From positions 78,247,696-78,311,695 of the forward strand of contig NC_084801.1 of NCBI RefSeq assembly GCF_963169125.1: a DNA stretch of 64,000 bases, in the 5' to 3' direction. This DNA comes from Humulus lupulus (taxonomy: Eukaryota; Streptophyta; Magnoliopsida; Rosales; Cannabaceae). The notes beneath the pieces are model-generated. The model was not told the DNA's origin. It did not search any database and worked only from the letters and a program-made list of their open reading frames with translations. Position numbers and translations under genes: made by a program. Positions 23,372 through 34,959 of this stretch are shown here, piece by piece. How positions within the stretch are numbered: the stretch's first letter is position 1; each line of letters begins with the position of its first letter.

Positions 23372-23558
23372 TTAATTAAAAAAAAAAAAACTTAACCATC
23401 TGAATGAAAAAAAACAAACAACTGGAAAAACTAAGTTGAAGACGAAAAGCATTCTTCTGAATGAGAAAGAAGGAAACGATTTCAAGTGAAGAAACGATTT
23501 CAAGCATACGGACGAAGGAGGAAGACGAACTGAGTTGCAGACGTTGACGGCGATCATT

Positions 23559-26500
23559 ATGGCGAAACGTAGGGGACCTAACGACCCACCACCAGCGTAC
23601 GGTAAGTTTGCTAGAACCCATTTCAAATTTTTTGTCGGTGTTTTGGGGGTTGTGTTTGGGGGTTCGGTTTTGGGGGTTATAAATGAGTTAATTTTTTTAC
23701 ATTTTTTATATCAAGTTTGTTGGGGTTCTAGTTGGTGGAGATGCTTTAAAGAATATTTAAGATTATACAGTGGGGTCCATACGTATGGATTTTTGTGGGA
23801 ATCTCTATGTGTCCATTTTGGGGTTTTGACATTTTTTGTGCAGTAAAATAGTGCATCTGATTCTTTGTTGACTATTTTATTCACTAGTACTACTTTTGAC
23901 TTGGTTTGCTTTCCCTGTGTACTGCTGTTTTGGTGTATATTGTACACAGGTGAAAATTGTGAGAAGTTTACAGTCAAATTGCATCACAGGGGGCATTGGT
24001 TCACGCCCTTCGGTAATAAAAGATATGGGAAAGGGCAAATAGACTACTTTGACAATGTTTCGAAGAGATAATTCAGCAGGCTTGTGCTAGGGGATATTGC
24101 TAGCAAATTAGGTTATTCTAAGCCTTTCGGGTTTCTATATAAGCAACATGGGAAGCATCTTAATGCTGGGAAGATGGTTGTTGGGCCTAAGGAAGCTTCA
24201 GAAATACTTAATGAACTGGATGTCAAGAGAATTTCAGAGGTTGAAGTGTATTTGTTCCTACCTGACGCTACATTTGGTTTGGAATGGAAGGAAGACCCCA
24301 CTGCAGTACCCCATATACTTGACCCTCCCCCTAAAATATTAAGGAGATGTGTGATTGAGGAGTTACCATCCGATACTGATGTGGTGCCTGATGTGGTGGG
24401 TATACCTGTAGTGGAACTGTCATCAGATTGTGAGAAAACTGAGTATGGTGATGAGTATGGTGATGATGATGAGGCAGAACAAGGGAATGGGAATGAGGAT
24501 GATTTTTATGCCCATTTTGCTTCGGATAGTGAGGAAGCAGTTGTTGAAATGGATGCTGGGGATGATGCACCCATACCTCAAGCTGACACACAAAATGAGG
24601 AGGTCCTGCCAGATGAAGTGAATGATGCAAGACATGAGATGCCTGAAAGTTCTAATAAGAGGCAGTCAAGAGGGTGTTTGCAAGAGGAAGACTTTGAGTT
24701 AAACGATGATGAGTATGAGCAAGAGGTTGAGGCAGAAAAAGAGATGGGTAGGCCATCTGATCCAACTAAATGGTGGGGCAGTGTGACAAATTTGTGTAGC
24801 CAAGGTGTTCAGGGAGATGAGTCAGATGGGTTGGACACTGAAGAAGACTTGCAAAGTCTTGGAAGTGATGGTGAAGAGGTTGGGCCTAGGAAGTCAAAAA
24901 TACATTACAACCCTAGGTCCAACTTTAAGATTTCAAATTTGTATTGGGAATGGAATTTGGGACTCCAAAACTACTGAGGACTGCTATTAAAGAGTACTTT
25001 ATTGAAAGTAATAGAGAGTTTAAATATGTAAGCAATGACATGAGAAGAATTAGGGTCAAATGCAAAGCTAAACAATGTTCTTGGTTGTTGTATGCAAGTG
25101 TTTAAAGAGCTGACAACACTACTTTCAAAGTGCAGACTTTAGTAGATAACCACAACTGTGGTTTGGTCCTTAATAATAGTCATGCCGATGCTCCCTGGTT
25201 GTCTAAGTATTTTTTAGAGCAATTCAGAATCAATCCAGATATGAAGTATAAGACTTTTAGAGATATGACAACTATTACCAAGTACTCACATGATTCTAAT
25301 TGGGTATTCTACAGGGCAAAGGCCAGAGCAAAAATATTGCTTGAAGGTAGTGTCTCTGAGCAATATTCTATCTTGGAAGACTACTGCAAAATGATATTGG
25401 CTACAAACCCAGGTAGCACTCCCATCATCAAATCAAATATGGTAGAAGGAAAAAGGATATTTGAGAGGGTATATATCTGCTTAAAAGCTTGTAAGGAAGG
25501 TTTCAGATCTGGCTGTAGACCACTCATTGGTCTTGATGGGTGCTTCCTCAAAGGGTATTGTAAAGGATTGCTTTTGGCTGCAGTAGGAATAGATGCAACA
25601 AACTCAATGTATCCTATTGCTTGTGCAGTTTGTGAGAAAGAAAACACTAACACTTGGTCTTGGTTTTTAGAATTGTTGAAGGAAGATCTAGATATTGATA
25701 GGCCTTCTCAGTTTGCTATGATGAGCGATAGGCAAAAAGGGTTGGAGAATGCTATTGATTCTGTTTTTGAGGGTGCAGAGGTGAGAAATTGTGTTAGGCA
25801 CTTGCATTCCAACTTCAAGAAAGACCACCCAGGTTTGTTATTGAAACAACAACTATGGGCAGCAGCAAAGGCAACCACTATTCCAGAGTTTCAAAAGAGG
25901 ATGAGAGAGTTAAGGGAAACTAGTGAAAATGCTTACAACTGGTTGGCACTAAAGACTCCATCCGAGTGGTCTAGGTCACATTTTAGTGAAATGGCGAAAT
26001 GTGATATGTTGTTAAACAACCTTTGTGAATCTTTTAATGCTGCAATAGTTGATGCTAGAGACAAGCCGATAATTACTTTGCTAGAAAAGATTCGTTATTG
26101 GCTAATGAGTCGGTTTTTCAATAAGAGGGAAAGTCTGAAGAAGTGGATACATCCCGTGGGGAAAAGAATATTGCAAGTAGTGGAGAAGAACAAGAGTATT
26201 GCCAAGAATTGTTCGACTTCTAGGGCTGCAACTTATCAATTTCAAGTTGACTGCCCAAATAATGAGTCATTTGATGTTGATTTGCAAAAATTGACTTGCA
26301 GTTGCCGAAGATTTCAACTCACTGGTATCCCGTATGGTCACGCACTAGCTGCCATATGGACAAGTGGGGCAGAGATAATGGACTATATCCATGAATGTTA
26401 TAAGAAAGAGGCATTTCTGAAAGCTTATGCAGGAATCATATACCCTATGCCAAGCCCAGAGCAGTGGCCAAGGACTGGTTTGAACCCTATATACCCACCT

Positions 26501-26903
26501 TTTGGAACTAATCTGCCAGGGAGACCAAAAAAGGCCAGAAGAAGAGAGTCTGATGAACCACCCCAAAGTTCAACAAAAACTCAAAGGTTTGGTCAGATCC
26601 ACTTGTGCAAAAAGTGCAAACAGCCAGGCCACACAAGAAAAACATGCCCCAACCCAACAAATGCTCAGGTAATGCATTATTATAACAAATGCTCAGGTAA
26701 TGCATTGATGAAAGATTACACCAGATTAACTCCATGAATTTTTTATTTGTTAGGTTCCTGCTAAAAAGAAAAGGGGTAGGCCACCAGCTGCAAATCCCAC
26801 TGAAGCAACAAAGAAAAGAAAAGAACGATTGACAAAGCAAAAACAAAGCTTTTCTCAGCAAGGGGGTCCCAAAACTCGAGCCAGACAACATGACCTTTCT
26901 TAG
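23559..26903 (+). pseudogene. MuDR-type MULE transposase, three exons, broken
   Basis: The protein would cut and move the element. Exon 1 is 23559-23601 (MAKRRGPNDPPPAY, donor GTAAGT). Exon 2 is 23950-26668, and exon 3 is 26754-26903 (KKKRGRPPA, an AT-hook-like motif, ending at TAG). Exon 2 holds a PB1-like N-terminus (FTVKLHHRGHWF), an acidic middle, and a MuDR DNA-binding part. The MULE core has GLDGCFLKG (first D), MMSDRQKG (second D), CVRHLHSNF and NNLCESFN. After it come a SWIM region, CSCRRFQLTGIPYGHA, and a zinc knuckle, CKKCKQPGHTRKTC. In SWIM the third cysteine is tyrosine (codon 26333-26335). Stops lie at 24069-24071 and 25103-25105, with a frameshift near 24935. The C-terminal 535 codons are open. 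Confidence 0.9.
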
Positions 26904-27393
26904 CAAGGTGGTCCTTCGACTAGGTCCACATAACATGCCTAGACAACCTGCTAGAAGAATGTTCACACTTTTGACAAAGCTTTTGAAGATAGAGAATGAA
27001 CTAATTTATGTCTAGTTAGGGACTTTCGATGTTTTTGTAAATACTTGACTTCACTAGATCTTATGTTTTTGATAGCTATGGGCAACATGGCCTTTGCACT
27101 TGATGTAAACCAAATAGGCATTAGATCTTAGTTTGTTTGCTAGTTATGGACAACATGACCTTTAAACTTGATGTCAATACTATCTGGTTCTGGTTCTTAC
27201 TCTGGTATTGCATCTTAATGAAGTACACTTGTTTATTTTTTTAATTTAGGAATTGCACAATACAAATATAAAACTTAAAACCACCAGATTAAAAATAAAC
27301 CATCAAATTCAATTTAAACAAATAACACTTACAAAAGGGTCCAACAAATTGGATCATAATTTACAACAAAACATTACAATGATATCCCATAGC
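26904..27393. other. MULE spacer between converging genes
   Basis: AT-rich sequence between the transposase stop and the end of the GRF gene. It probably holds the 3' untranslated regions of both. Related words recur here (for example ATGGGCAACATGGCCTTT near 27078 and ATGGACAACATGACCTTT near 27147), a sign of local duplication. Confidence 0.5.
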
Positions 27394-28011
27394 TTAACAC
27401 CATTTGTTGATACATATTAAAACTACTACAACCCATAATTTTTTATTAATTTTTATTTCCCTAACTTCATCTTCATGCTGTACTCCATCCTTGTAATCAG
27501 CATCAGATACAAAAATCATATCCTCTCCCACAGATTGATCACTCAAAGCTTGTTGTGTGCTCCAATCGGCATGTGTATTTCCAGAAACAAGTTCATCCTC
27601 CAACTGTTTAATTTTTCTCAACAACCCAGGTATGACCACCTTGCTTCAGGCACACATATGAGGGTCTAACCAGGAGAAATACCCACAACCACCATTACTC
27701 TGTAAACACAAGAAATCATCAAACCAGTAGAAGTTAAGAAGAGATGAAAAAACCCAAAATTTTAAAAAAAAAACTACAAATTAACCACACTCGACCCACA
27801 ACCACCATTACTCTGTAAACACAAGAAATCATCAAACCAGTAGAATTCAAGAAGAGATGAACAAACGCAAAATTTAAAAAAAAAAATTACAAATTAACCA
27901 CACCCGATACTTATGGCAGCACTTGAATCTTCTTCCAGGATTATCATTGGTCCAAGAAGTCTTGATGACGACTGCTTTCGATGGCTGACAATTGCAGCTC
28001 CATTGTTCCAT
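27394..28011 (-). pseudogene. GRF-type zinc-finger gene carried by the MULE, two exons
   Basis: Exon 1 (28011-27904) starts MEQWSCNCQPSKAVVIKTSW and ends NPGRRFKCCHKYR before a GT donor. Exon 2 starts at 27699 after TTTACAG and reads SNGGCGYFSWLDPHMCA, a TGA at 27646-27648, then SKVVIPGLLRKIKQLEDELV. This is the plant GRF zinc-finger layout: CxC, GRRF, C and GCGYFxW, followed by a short helix. Such fingers are thought to bind nucleic acid. A 106-base stretch covering the intron end and the exon start is duplicated (27681-27786 and about 27787-27892). The TGA probably derives from CGA. The gene starts near the right inverted repeat and converges on the transposase, as mudrB does in maize MuDR, though the protein is unrelated to what I know of MURB. 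Confidence 0.75.
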
Positions 28012-28100
28012 TGTCACATTCAAATTTTTATGCCCTAGACCTTCGTTTTCTTCAAATTGTACACGAAGGATGGGGTTTATAATTTTTAAGTTTTTAATTC

Positions 28101-28384
28101 AGATGGTTAAGTTGTTAGTTATATTAGTTTTTAGTTTTATTTATTAGTTTTAATTTATTATATCAGAAACTTTTTTTAAAAAAAGGATTTAGGTGACCTG
28201 TAATATTTAAAATTACGTGGACCAATTAAAAATCTCCAGATTTACCTCTACATGGCACTTGACGGTCAGGTACCAACGGATGCCAAGGATTGTTGACGGA
28301 AGGTATTTTTACCACCAAAAACAACAGTTAGGTATTTAAGTGTTATAAAACCAACAACTTAGGTATTTTCGCTGCAAATTACCC
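28101..28384 (-). repeat. MULE right terminal inverted repeat
   Basis: Reverse complement of the left repeat at 23088-23371 and of the same length. The GRF gene starts 90 bases inside it. Confidence 0.93.
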
Positions 28385-28421
28385 TTTTATTAATAGAGTT
28401 GCCGAAAATCTCAGTTAACAG

Positions 28422-28442
28422 TTTGGTGCTTTCATTGAGAGC
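28422..28442 (+). other. Primer binding site of element C
   Basis: One base after the LTR end at 28420, the sequence starts with the 20-base word also found at 6668-6687 in element B. It begins TTTGGTGC, with TGG for pairing to a tRNA CCA end. Confidence 0.75.
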
Positions 28443-28479
28443 TGAAGGAAGCTAGCGCCAACGTTAGGCTTTTGTTACG

Positions 28480-30120
28480 ATGGTGAACACATGACACACC
28501 ACCTTCGACCTTACCAATCCAGAGCAGGGCAACGGGGACCCACCGCCTTCTCAGAATATTCCTCAGGACCCGCCCGAGGACGTGCCTCCTCAGACATCTC
28601 ACCAAGACGAGTCGCAAGACTACGAGGGTGGGACAGAGTACAAAGTAGAAAACGAAGAAGATTACTACGAGGAGGAAAACGAGGGGGAGTATCACGACGA
28701 AGCCGCGGATCCCGAGATTCCCCGCGACGATCAGTAGGACTCGGAGGTGATTAGACTAAGGCAGCAAATCCTGGATCAGGAAGCTAGGATGGCTGAGCAG
28801 GCGGAGGCGCACCGCCGGGTGCAAGAGTCTCTATGAGCCCTACAGGCGCTAATGGCCGCACAGGGCCCAGCAGCCGACCCCACAGCTGGCCCTCTTCCAG
28901 AAACGCAACAACCCGCTCCCCCAGAGCAAGCCGGGGGCCCCGGGGGTGCTAGTCCGACCCGTCCCCCAGAGCCTTTTCCTGATTCAACTCCGAGAGTCCC
29001 GAACAAGGAGCGACGGAAGACCCGGGAGAAGAACACCCCCGTCAAGAAAGTCTGGGCACGTTCACGGCCATTTCCTAGGAAAGAGAAGGTGCGCCCCGTC
29101 CCAGGACGAGGCCGCCTAATCGATCCACAGGGAGCGCGGCCATGGAACGAGCAGCCCCGGCACGCCCCAGGGCCAAATGGGCGGGAAAGGTGTTTGCACC
29201 CAAGTGCCTCGGTCAACAAGAACCGTCGGGAACGGTCTCGCCGCGACGATCGTCACGCTCTCAGTTCAGGGGACGACACTTCCCGGATAGATTTACGAGA
29301 TGGACTGAATGCCCGGAAGGATCGGGCCCGCAAGGAAAAAATCCTCCCTCGAGGCGGCGACCTCAGGAACAACATTAACGACAGGAGAAACGAGAGAATA
29401 CCCCTGGAGGATAGCACGGCTAAGCTGGTCATGGAACAGATGGCCGCATTAAAAAAGCTCACTGATCGCCTAGTCCGCAAGCAGGAAGGCGCGGACACTG
29501 ACTCCGACGAAGAGGATAAAGAACCGTGCGCGAGGCACATCCTGGATGCCGTACTGCCCAAGGGGTTCAAGATGCCGAGCCTCATTGCCTATACTGGAAA
29601 TACAGATCCTAGGGATCACCTGTCCCGGTACAACCGAGTCATGACCGTGGCTCACGTCAGCGACGACGGCAAATTCCTCTGCTTCTCCATCACATTGGGC
29701 GGTCCCGCCGAAGAATGGTGGAAAAGGCTTAAACCGGGGTCCATCCAATCATGGTCTGGGCTGCAGTCAGCATTTCGGAAGCAGTTCGTGGCCGCCATGA
29801 GGATGGACATGCAAATCAGTGCCCTCGCCAACAGTAAGCAACTACCCACGGAGACATTGAGAGCCCACATCCAGCGCTTTACTAAAGAAGCCTCCAAGAC
29901 AAAGGTCGATGACGGACAGTGCCTGGTGGCACTGCAGTCCGGGATCCGGGCCGGATCACCACATTGGGATGACATGCAGCGCAGTAAAGCCACCACTTTG
30001 GAAGAATTCATCAGGAGGGCCCAAGGATTCATCAACTGGGAGGAGGCTCAGATCCAGGCCTTCGGATGGCCCCCAGCTCCTCACCCCATCGCTCAAACGG
30101 TTCCGGGAGGTGCGGGATAG
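28480..30120 (+). pseudogene. gag: Element C gag
   Basis: The frame starts at ATG 28480 and stays the same to 30120. It has stops at 28492-28494, near 28736 and near 28834, and is open for 422 codons from 28852. The N-terminal part is acidic (VENEEDYYEEENEGEYHDE). A proline-rich and then arginine-rich middle follows. The gag core starts near 29500 (GFKMPSLIAYTGNTDPRDHL, GGPAEEWWKRLKPGSIQSW, FRKQFVAAMRM, LRAHIQRFTKEA). This is the retrotransposon gag fold that builds the particle. The long open stretch suggests fairly recent activity. Confidence 0.88.
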
Positions 30121-31223
30121 TTCCCTGCGCAGTCCTACGCCACGCCCCCCATAGTCCTGGGGTCGGCCGTCACGCCCGGCATTAGTTACACCCCTACGGT
30201 ATACGGCCGTGCCGCCTCGGGGTATGCTCCGGCCCAATCAACCCACTTCTCCGGTTATGGCGTCGCGCCGGCAGGGCACAACATGGCCCCCGTCGTAGCC
30301 CAGTAATCGCAGACGGGAGTAACTGAGGCAAGCGTGAATCCCTCCTGGGGGAAGCGATCGGGCAAAGGCCAGAACCGGCCTAAGCTGGCCAAAAGGGGAA
30401 GAGGGGCTACGAGCCCCAATATTCGGAATACACCAACTTGGTGGACACCCGGGAAAATATCTATCTGGCGACAGAGAGAGCGGTCCACTACCGGAAGCCT
30501 AGCCCCATGTTTAACGGGGGAAGGAATCCGAGAGACACCAGCAAAAGGTGCGCTTATCACAAAGACGTGGGCCACACCACCGACGAGTGTCGGCAGCTCA
30601 AAGATGAGATTGAAAACCTCATCAAGCTGGGGCACCTCCACTAGTGGGTAAGAATGCCCATGGGTGTCCCGCGCATGTCAGCAAGCCCTGGGCAATCCAC
30701 GACGCCGGTGACGACTCGTGCATACCCACCCCAGGGAGGGTATGCACAGGGACCTCCAGCACAGGCCCCTCAAGGGACCATCGCTGCGCAGGCCCCCGGC
30801 CCCGGAATGCCGTATTCTTCCGGGGCAGCACCCCCTCGAGTGGACGGACATGTGGCGACCATCTCGGGAGGAGCTCACCTAGGAGGACCTTCGAGGAATG
30901 ACCAAAAGCGCTACCTGAGCGAGCTGGACCACGACCACGAAGTTTATGCCCTTGTCCAGGCCCCGGCACAGCGCCCTAAACTGATGAACCTCCCCATCAC
31001 CTTCATGGAGGAAGATGCCCGCAACATACATTTTCCGCACCATGATCCGCTGGTCATAGATGCCCAAATCGCCAACAAATTGGTGTCCCGCGTGTTAGTG
31101 GATGACGGGAGCTCTGTCAACTTGTTGTTCAAACCCGCCTTCTCCACCATTGGCCTGACGGAAGCAGATCTGGCGTCCTGCCCGACCCAAATTTACGGCT
31201 TTAACGGTGACGCTGGGGGGTGA
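30121..31223 (+). pseudogene. Element C gag C-terminus and protease
   Basis: The first 300 bases encode a glycine/proline/alanine-rich linker in a changed frame. The Tat zinc-binding motif CAYHKDVGHTTDEC, followed by RQLKDEIENLIKLG, lies at 30550-30640 and ends at a TAG. Protease follows in another open stretch, 30654-31223. It has the HFPHHDPLVIDAQIANKLV lead-in and the active-site segment VSRVLVDDGSSVNLLF. Comparison with element B shows about ten codons lost near 31212 (between FNGD and TLGG), with a frame change into the next segment. Confidence 0.82.
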
Positions 31224-33596
31224 ATTGCAGCACTTGTTCAAGTTTTGCCCCTTTGTGGTGGTGGATTGCCCCACCGACTACAACGTTATCTTTGGCCGGC
31301 CCGCACTGGTCGAATTCGGGGCCATCACCTCCATCCGCCATCTTTGCATGAAGTTCCCATGCGATAGCGGAGGGGTAGGGACTGTCCGGGGAGACCAAAA
31401 GAGAGCCCGAAAGTGTTACCACGTCTCTGCCTGTCCCATATACATGGTCCGGGAGGAGCCCATCGAGCCGGCTCTCCTTCCTGTCGAGCAAGTAGTCCCG
31501 GAAGAGGATGATTTGGACCCGCGAATAGGAGACGATCGCGTCCTGGAGCCAATGGACGAAATAGAAGAAGTGTGCATCAGCGAAACTGACCCGACCAGGA
31601 TCATCCATGTAGGAAAGAGCCTGCCGGCAGACGTTCGGGCCGCCATTCTCGCTCAAGTACAGGAAAAACAGGACCTCCTGGCCTGGTCCCACTCCGACAT
31701 GACCGGGATCGACCGCAATATCATCTGCCACGCCTTAAGTATCGACCCAAACGCGACTCTGGTCCGCCAGAAGCGCAGGCCTTTGGGGACGGAGAGGGCC
31801 GAGGCCATCAGGCTGGAGGTGGAGAAGTTGTCTTCCATCAACTTTATACGCGAAGCTGTATATCCCGTGTTGCTGGCCAATCCGGTCTTGGTGCCGAAAC
31901 CTAACGGGACCTGGAGGACTTGCATTGACTTCACGGACCTCAATAAAAGCGTGTCTGAAGGACTGTTTCCCACTCCCCCAAATCGACCAGATGGTGGATG
32001 CCACGTCCGGCTACGAGATCCTGAGCTTCATGGATGCTTACTCCGGCTACAACCAGATCTCCATGCATGTGGCGGATCAGAAGCATACCAGTTTCCAAAC
32101 CGACAAGGGCATCTACTGCTACATAGTCATGCCTTTCGGACTCAAGAAGGCTCGTCAATCGAATGTTCCTGGCCCAGCTAGGGAAAAACATGGAGGTGTA
32201 CATCGACGATATGCTGGTCAAGTCCAAGACGTCCCGGGGCCATTCGGACGACTTGGCGGAGGCTTTTGCAGTTATCCGGAAATACGGGATGAAGCTGAAC
32301 CCTAAGAAGTGCACTTTCGGTGTGGCTTCCGGGAAGTTCCTGGGTTTCATTGTGAGCTTCCGAGGAATAGAAGCCAACCCAAACAAAATCAAGGCACTAA
32401 TCGACATGGCCTCTCCCCAGAAGCACAAGGACGTGCAAAGCCTGAAGGGGCGGGTGGCCGCCCTGAGCCGTTTCGTTTCTAAAGCCACGGACAAGTGCGT
32501 CCCTTTTTTCAACATCCTTCGGGGAGGCCAGCGTTTCGAGTGGTCGCCCGAGTGCGAAGAGGATTTCCAGAAGCTGAAAGAACACCTGGCCAAAGCCCCA
32601 ATCCTGGCGAAACCCGTAGAAGGAGAACCGCTGTATTTATACCTAGCCGTGACCGAGCACGCGATTACCGCCGCGCTGGTGCGAGAAGAAGAAAAGACGC
32701 AACTCCCGGTATACTATGTGAGCAAGCGGCTACTAGACGCCGAGTCTCGATACCCATTGATCGAAAAGCTGACTTTCTACATGTTGATTGCGTCCCGGAA
32801 GCTTCGACCTTACTTTCAGGCTCACGCTATAAAGGTCTTCACCAACCATCCCCTGCGGCAGGTGTTGCAGAAATCCGAATCTTCGGGAAGACTCCTGAAG
32901 TGGGCAATGGAGTTGAGCCAGTTCAATATATCTTACGTGCCCCGAGTGTCCATCAAGGGACAGGCCCTGGCCGACTTCATCGTCGAATGTTCCGGGATTT
33001 CCCTGGAAGAACATGTCCCCGAGAATCCCGCGACGCTCGTATGGAAAGTCTTCGTGGACGGAGCCTCGAACGAGAATGGGGCCGGGGCCGGGATCATCCT
33101 GGTGTCACCACAGGGTCACCAGCTGCATAATGCCCTCTGTTTCCAGTTCAAAGCGTCGAACAACGAGGCGGACCACGAGGCTGTCCTCGCCGGGTTACGC
33201 CTAGCCCGAGAGGTAGGGGCTGCTAGCCTGGAAATTTACAGCGATTCCCAGCTGGTCGTCAGGAAAATTTCAGGGGAGTATCAGACCAAGGGAGAGAGAA
33301 TGGCGGCATACGTGACTCAAGCGAGGGAAATGCTCCAAGCGTTCACATCGCATTCCATCCGCCAGATCCCCCGAGAGCAAAATGTCTTCGCGGATACCTT
33401 AGCGAAGCTGGCGACCGACGCAGAGGCCGAGCTGGCCGGATTGGTTCCCGTCAACCATCTCCCCGTCCCGAGCATCAGGGCACCCTCCGTCCACACCGTC
33501 GACCACTCTGCTTCCTGGATGGGTCCGCTGATCCAATTCCTATCCACAGGGGAAGTTCCAAACGACCGGACCGCGGCCAGGAAGCTCCTATACTAG
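31207..33596 (+). pseudogene. pol: Element C RT, RNase H and second RNase H
   Basis: The RT start reads WRTCIDFTDLNK. A one-base frameshift near 31945 moves the frame to ACLKDCFPLPQIDQMVDATSG and MDAYSGYNQISM. A small deletion near 32152 removes the GATYQR part and shifts the frame again. The remainder (32163-33596, 477 codons) is open: MEVYIDDMLVKSK with an intact YIDD catalytic box, Gypsy RNase H (LYLAVTEHAITAALV), and the second RNase H (KVFVDGASNENGAGAGIIL, IYSDSQLVV, IPREQNVFADTLAKLA). Apart from the two indels this region keeps all the key motifs I checked. Confidence 0.88.
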
Positions 33597-33611
33597 GACC
33601 ACTGGTACGTC

Positions 33612-34751
33612 ATGATGGACGGGAAACTCTACCGCCGGGGACTGTCTATGCCTTACCTCAGGTGGATGTCTGGAACTGAGCTGAGTGCCCTCATGCATGA
33701 GGTCCATGAGGGCTTTTGCGGAGATCACACGGCCGGGCCCAGTCTGTCCAAGAAGATCCTGCGCCAAGGATACTTCTGGCCCACCATAAAGAAAGACTGT
33801 ACAGACTACGTCCGCAAGTGCGAACAGTGCCAGAGGTACAAGAAGATCCCTCGGGCCCCCCCGACAAAGATAACCTTGATGAACAGTCCCTGGCCCTTCG
33901 CTGTGTGGGGGATCGATCTTGTGGGATCTTTCCCGACCGGGAAGGGAGGGGTGAAGTATGCCATTGTGGCTGTGGACTATTACACGAAATGGGTTGAGGC
34001 AGAACCCATGAACACGATCACTTCCAAAAAGGCCTTGGATTTTGTCATCAACAGTATAGTGTGTCGGTATGGCCTCCCCTACAAAATCGTATCTGACAAC
34101 GAGAAACAGTTTGACAGCCTCCACTTCACGGATTTTTGCGAAAGACACGGTATAGTGAAGAGTTTCTCAGCAGTTGCCAGACCTCAGGCGAACGGGCAGG
34201 CAGAAGCCGTGAACAAAATCCTAAAAGGGACACTGAAGAAAAAGCTCCAGGCCTGCAAGAGCAAATGGCCCGAGGAACTCCCCCGCGTACTGTGGGCCTA
34301 CCGGACGACCGAGAGGACGTCAACCGGGCACACCCTCTACTCGATGGTTTATGGATGCGAAGCCGTCATCCCAATAGAAACGGCCATCCCGTCCCATCGA
34401 CGCGACACATATGATCCCACCCAGAACCACGCCTTACTCAAGGAATCGCTGGATCTCATCGAAGAGATCCGGGAAGAGTCGCAAGTGCAGTTGAAGATGT
34501 ACCAAGGCAAGATCGTGCGGCATTTCAATTCCAGAGTAAAGAGCCGTAAGTTTGGAACCGGCGATCTAGTCCTGCGGAGAGTCTTCCCTGCCACTTAGGA
34601 TCCAGGAGTAGGGGTTCTGGGCCCTAATTGGGAAGGGCCATATGAGATCCAGCACGAGGTCTGCCCCGGAACGTACCGCTTGAAGCGGCTCGATGGTTCG
34701 GAAGTTCCGCGAGCCTAGAATGCGGAGCATCTCCGTAAATACTACCAGTAG
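33612..34751 (+). pseudogene. Element C integrase
   Basis: The zinc region reads GFCGDHTAG to CEQCQRY. The catalytic core has VWGIDLVGSFPTG (first D), IVSDNEKQFDS (second D kept, the usual G changed to E), and NGQAEAVNK (third acid). The C-terminal domain has RKFGTGDLVLRRVF. A TAG at 34596-34598 and another in PRA-NAEHLRKYY interrupt the end, which closes with KYYQ and TAG at 34749-34751. A TAG also separates it from the RNase H part at 33594-33596. Confidence 0.87.
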
Positions 34752-34790
34752 TCCTAGAACTAGTCCCAGTTTAATGTTTTCGTTGTAAGC

Positions 34791-34878
34791 AATGTACGCC
34801 TCAGGGCGAATTCCCTTTTTAACAATGAAAATGACGTGTGCAAAACGTCATGGAAATGTACGCCTCAGGGCGAATTCC
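34791..34878 (+). repeat. Direct repeat after element C pol
   Basis: A 24-base sequence starting AATGTACGCCTCAGGGCGAA occurs at 34791-34814 and again at 34855-34878, separated by 40 bases. It lies between the end of pol and the 59-base tandem array. Confidence 0.85.
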
Positions 34879-34959
34879 TTTCGGATTTCTTTCTCAAGTG
34901 ACCCCAGACCCGTCTCCGCTCACTTGCGGGGGGTGTCATCCCACGAACAAACGAAATAC

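Larger units (their letters stand above)
23088..28384 (+). mobile_element. Mutator-like element (MULE) with long terminal inverted repeats
   Basis: Both ends read GGGTAATTTG on entering the element. The inverted repeats run 23088-23371 and 28101-28384, each about 284 bases, with few mismatches by eye. The target duplication is 9 bases, TTTAATTAA at 23079-23087 and TTTTATTAA at 28385-28393, with one mismatch. The empty site is seen in the 3' LTR of element C near 42455. A 9-base duplication and long inverted repeats are typical of the Mutator superfamily. Inside are a transposase gene reading right and a GRF zinc-finger gene reading left. Confidence 0.95.
22177..28420 (+). repeat. 5' LTR of element C, split by the MULE
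   Basis: The LTR consists of 22177-23087 and 28394-28420, 938 bases in total against 939 for the 3' copy. It starts TGTTATCCCC and ends GTTAACA. A TATA box (TATAAATA) lies at 22864-22871. The MULE sits 27 bases from the LTR end. Confidence 0.92.

Noticed and set aside
24331..24635. Histidine-rich minus-strand ORF
   Set aside because: It is the complement of the acidic GAT/GAG-rich part of the MULE transposase.
28776..30035. Minus-strand ORFs opposite element C gag (up to 147 codons)
   Set aside because: They are shadows of the GC-rich gag frame on the other strand. No domain is recognisable.
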